NCBI GenBank assembly: GCA_947251855.1
Contig: CAMXUZ010000094.1
Location: 1-13,239 of the forward strand
From: an uncultured Ruaniaceae bacterium
GTDB taxonomy: Bacteria; Actinomycetota; Actinomycetes; Actinomycetales; Beutenbergiaceae
Length of the DNA: 13,239 nucleotides
Direction of reading: 5' to 3'
The notes under the pieces were generated by a model. It worked only from the letters and a program-made list of their open reading frames with translations, searched no databases and had not been told where the DNA came from. Below, in pieces: positions 12,627 to 13,239 of this stretch. A program made the position numbers and the translations under genes. Numbering within the stretch: position 1 is the first letter of the stretch; each line of letters opens with the position of its first letter.

Positions 12627-13239
12627 GAGCTGAGGCGGAGCTCCTCCCTGATCGCGGAGACGAACACGTCGGTGGGCTGGGCCCCCATGATCGGTCGTCC
12701 GTTGACGAGGAAGGCGGGGGTGGAGGCCGCGCCGAGTTGGGCTGCCTCGTCGATGTTCGCTTGCACGCCCGTGGCGGCCGTCTGCCCGGCGCGGTCCTCG
12801 TTGAACTTCTCCACGGCGAGATCGAGGTCGGCGGCCAGCGCCTCCAGGCCCGCGTCGGAGAGTGTATCGGCATCGGGGGCGGAGCCGGAGGCGAACAGTG
12901 CGCGGCTGAAGGCGAGGTATTCCCCTTGCTCCCCTGCGGCATACGCGGCGAGTGCCGCGCGATTGGAGGCCTCACCGAACAGGGAGACGTCGCGCCACTC
13001 GATCCGCAATTCCCCGGCGTCGACGAACTCGAGCATCTCCGGGAGCGTCTGCACCGACCACAAGGCGCAGAACCCACACTGGAAATCGGAATACACGACC
13101 AACCCGACCGGCGCGTCGAGGTCCCCGATCGCGAGCGGATCGTCGGGGTCGCGGCGCTCGACGTTAACCCGCATGCCTTCATCGCCCGCCTCCCCGGCCG
13201 GGTCGGTTTCGGCGGCGGGTGCGTCGGGGGCCGCGGGCG
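12623..13239 (-). CDS. DsbA-like extracytoplasmic thiol oxidoreductase (5' partial)
   Basis: Thioredoxin-fold protein of the DsbA family, with 204 residues visible. The active site is CGFC in SDFQCGFCALW (13078-13067), and the cis-proline loop is STPAFLVNG; between them is the helical insertion typical of DsbA. The frame stays open upstream of the ATG at 13174 to the window edge and encodes an Ala/Pro/Asp/Glu-rich linker (PDAPAAETDPAGEAGDEG). That suggests an N-terminal membrane anchor or signal outside the window, with Met at 13174 being internal. The PLAIGD stretch before the fold is common in actinobacterial secreted DsbA-like proteins. Its stop overlaps the ccdA start as ATGA, so it is upstream in the operon. 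It may introduce, isomerise or reduce disulfides; the CcdA neighbour favours a reducing or isomerising route, by inference. Confidence 0.88.
   Translation of the reverse strand, partial: PAAPDAPAAETDPAGEAGDEGMRVNVERRDPDDPLAIGDLDAPVGLVVYSDFQCGFCALWSVQTLPEMLEFVDAGELRIEWRDVSLFGEASNRAALAAYAAGEQGEYLAFSRALFASGSAPDADTLSDAGLEALAADLDLAVEKFNEDRAGQTAATGVQANIDEAAQLGAASTPAFLVNGRPIMGAQPTDVFVSAIREELRLSS

Noticed and set aside
1..13239. tRNA, rRNA, CRISPR, insertion sequence or phage genes
   Set aside because: No repeat array, transposase, integrase or RNA-gene signature was seen on either strand.

Overview
The window reads as chromosomal DNA of a high-GC Gram-positive bacterium (Actinomycetota, plausibly Micrococcales). 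The reasons are the codon bias, two very large MalT/LAL-type LuxR regulators in tandem, and a CcdA of the PSPCSALLLP type found with a DsbA-like thioredoxin. No genus can be named from the sequence alone. Eleven protein-coding genes fill the window almost completely. No stretch of 300 bases lacks a gene, and I see no tRNA, rRNA, insertion sequence or CRISPR array.

Left block (1-5639, plus strand): an apparent catabolic operon. It starts with a 5'-truncated TctC solute-binding protein, then TctB and TctA (a complete tripartite tricarboxylate transporter). Next come an Asp-box beta-propeller of the sialidase/BNR superfamily without a signal peptide, a DHDPS/N-acetylneuraminate-lyase family protein and an HpcH/HpaI-family aldolase. 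The first five genes overlap by 1-4 bases; the last follows after a short gap. The layout suggests import of an unknown carboxylate or sugar-acid conjugate, processing by the propeller enzyme, and cleavage by a Schiff-base (class I) and a metal-dependent (class II) aldolase. The substrate is unknown; this cassette is the best candidate here for an undescribed system. A perfect 13-bp hairpin sits just inside tctB and may set the ratio of binding protein to membrane subunits.

Middle block (5640-10587, plus strand): two diverged LuxR-family STAND ATPase regulators (799 and about 786 aa), each with an N-terminal P-loop and a C-terminal LuxR helix-turn-helix. The 100-bp gap between them carries an imperfect inverted repeat with four CTAG tetramers, a possible -10 box, a second perfect hairpin and a strong ribosome binding site, so the second regulator probably has its own control region.

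Right block (10597-13239, minus strand): a tightly overlapping operon read right to left, consisting of a DsbA-like thiol oxidoreductase (5' end outside the window), a CcdA-type thiol-disulfide electron transporter and a lipoprotein with PQQ/WD-like propeller character. It converges on the second regulator with only 9 bases between stop codons. Hand counts of a few sequence lines suggest lower GC in the transporter block (about 55%) than in the regulator and Dsb blocks (about 65-75%), compatible with a separate origin of the catabolic cassette.
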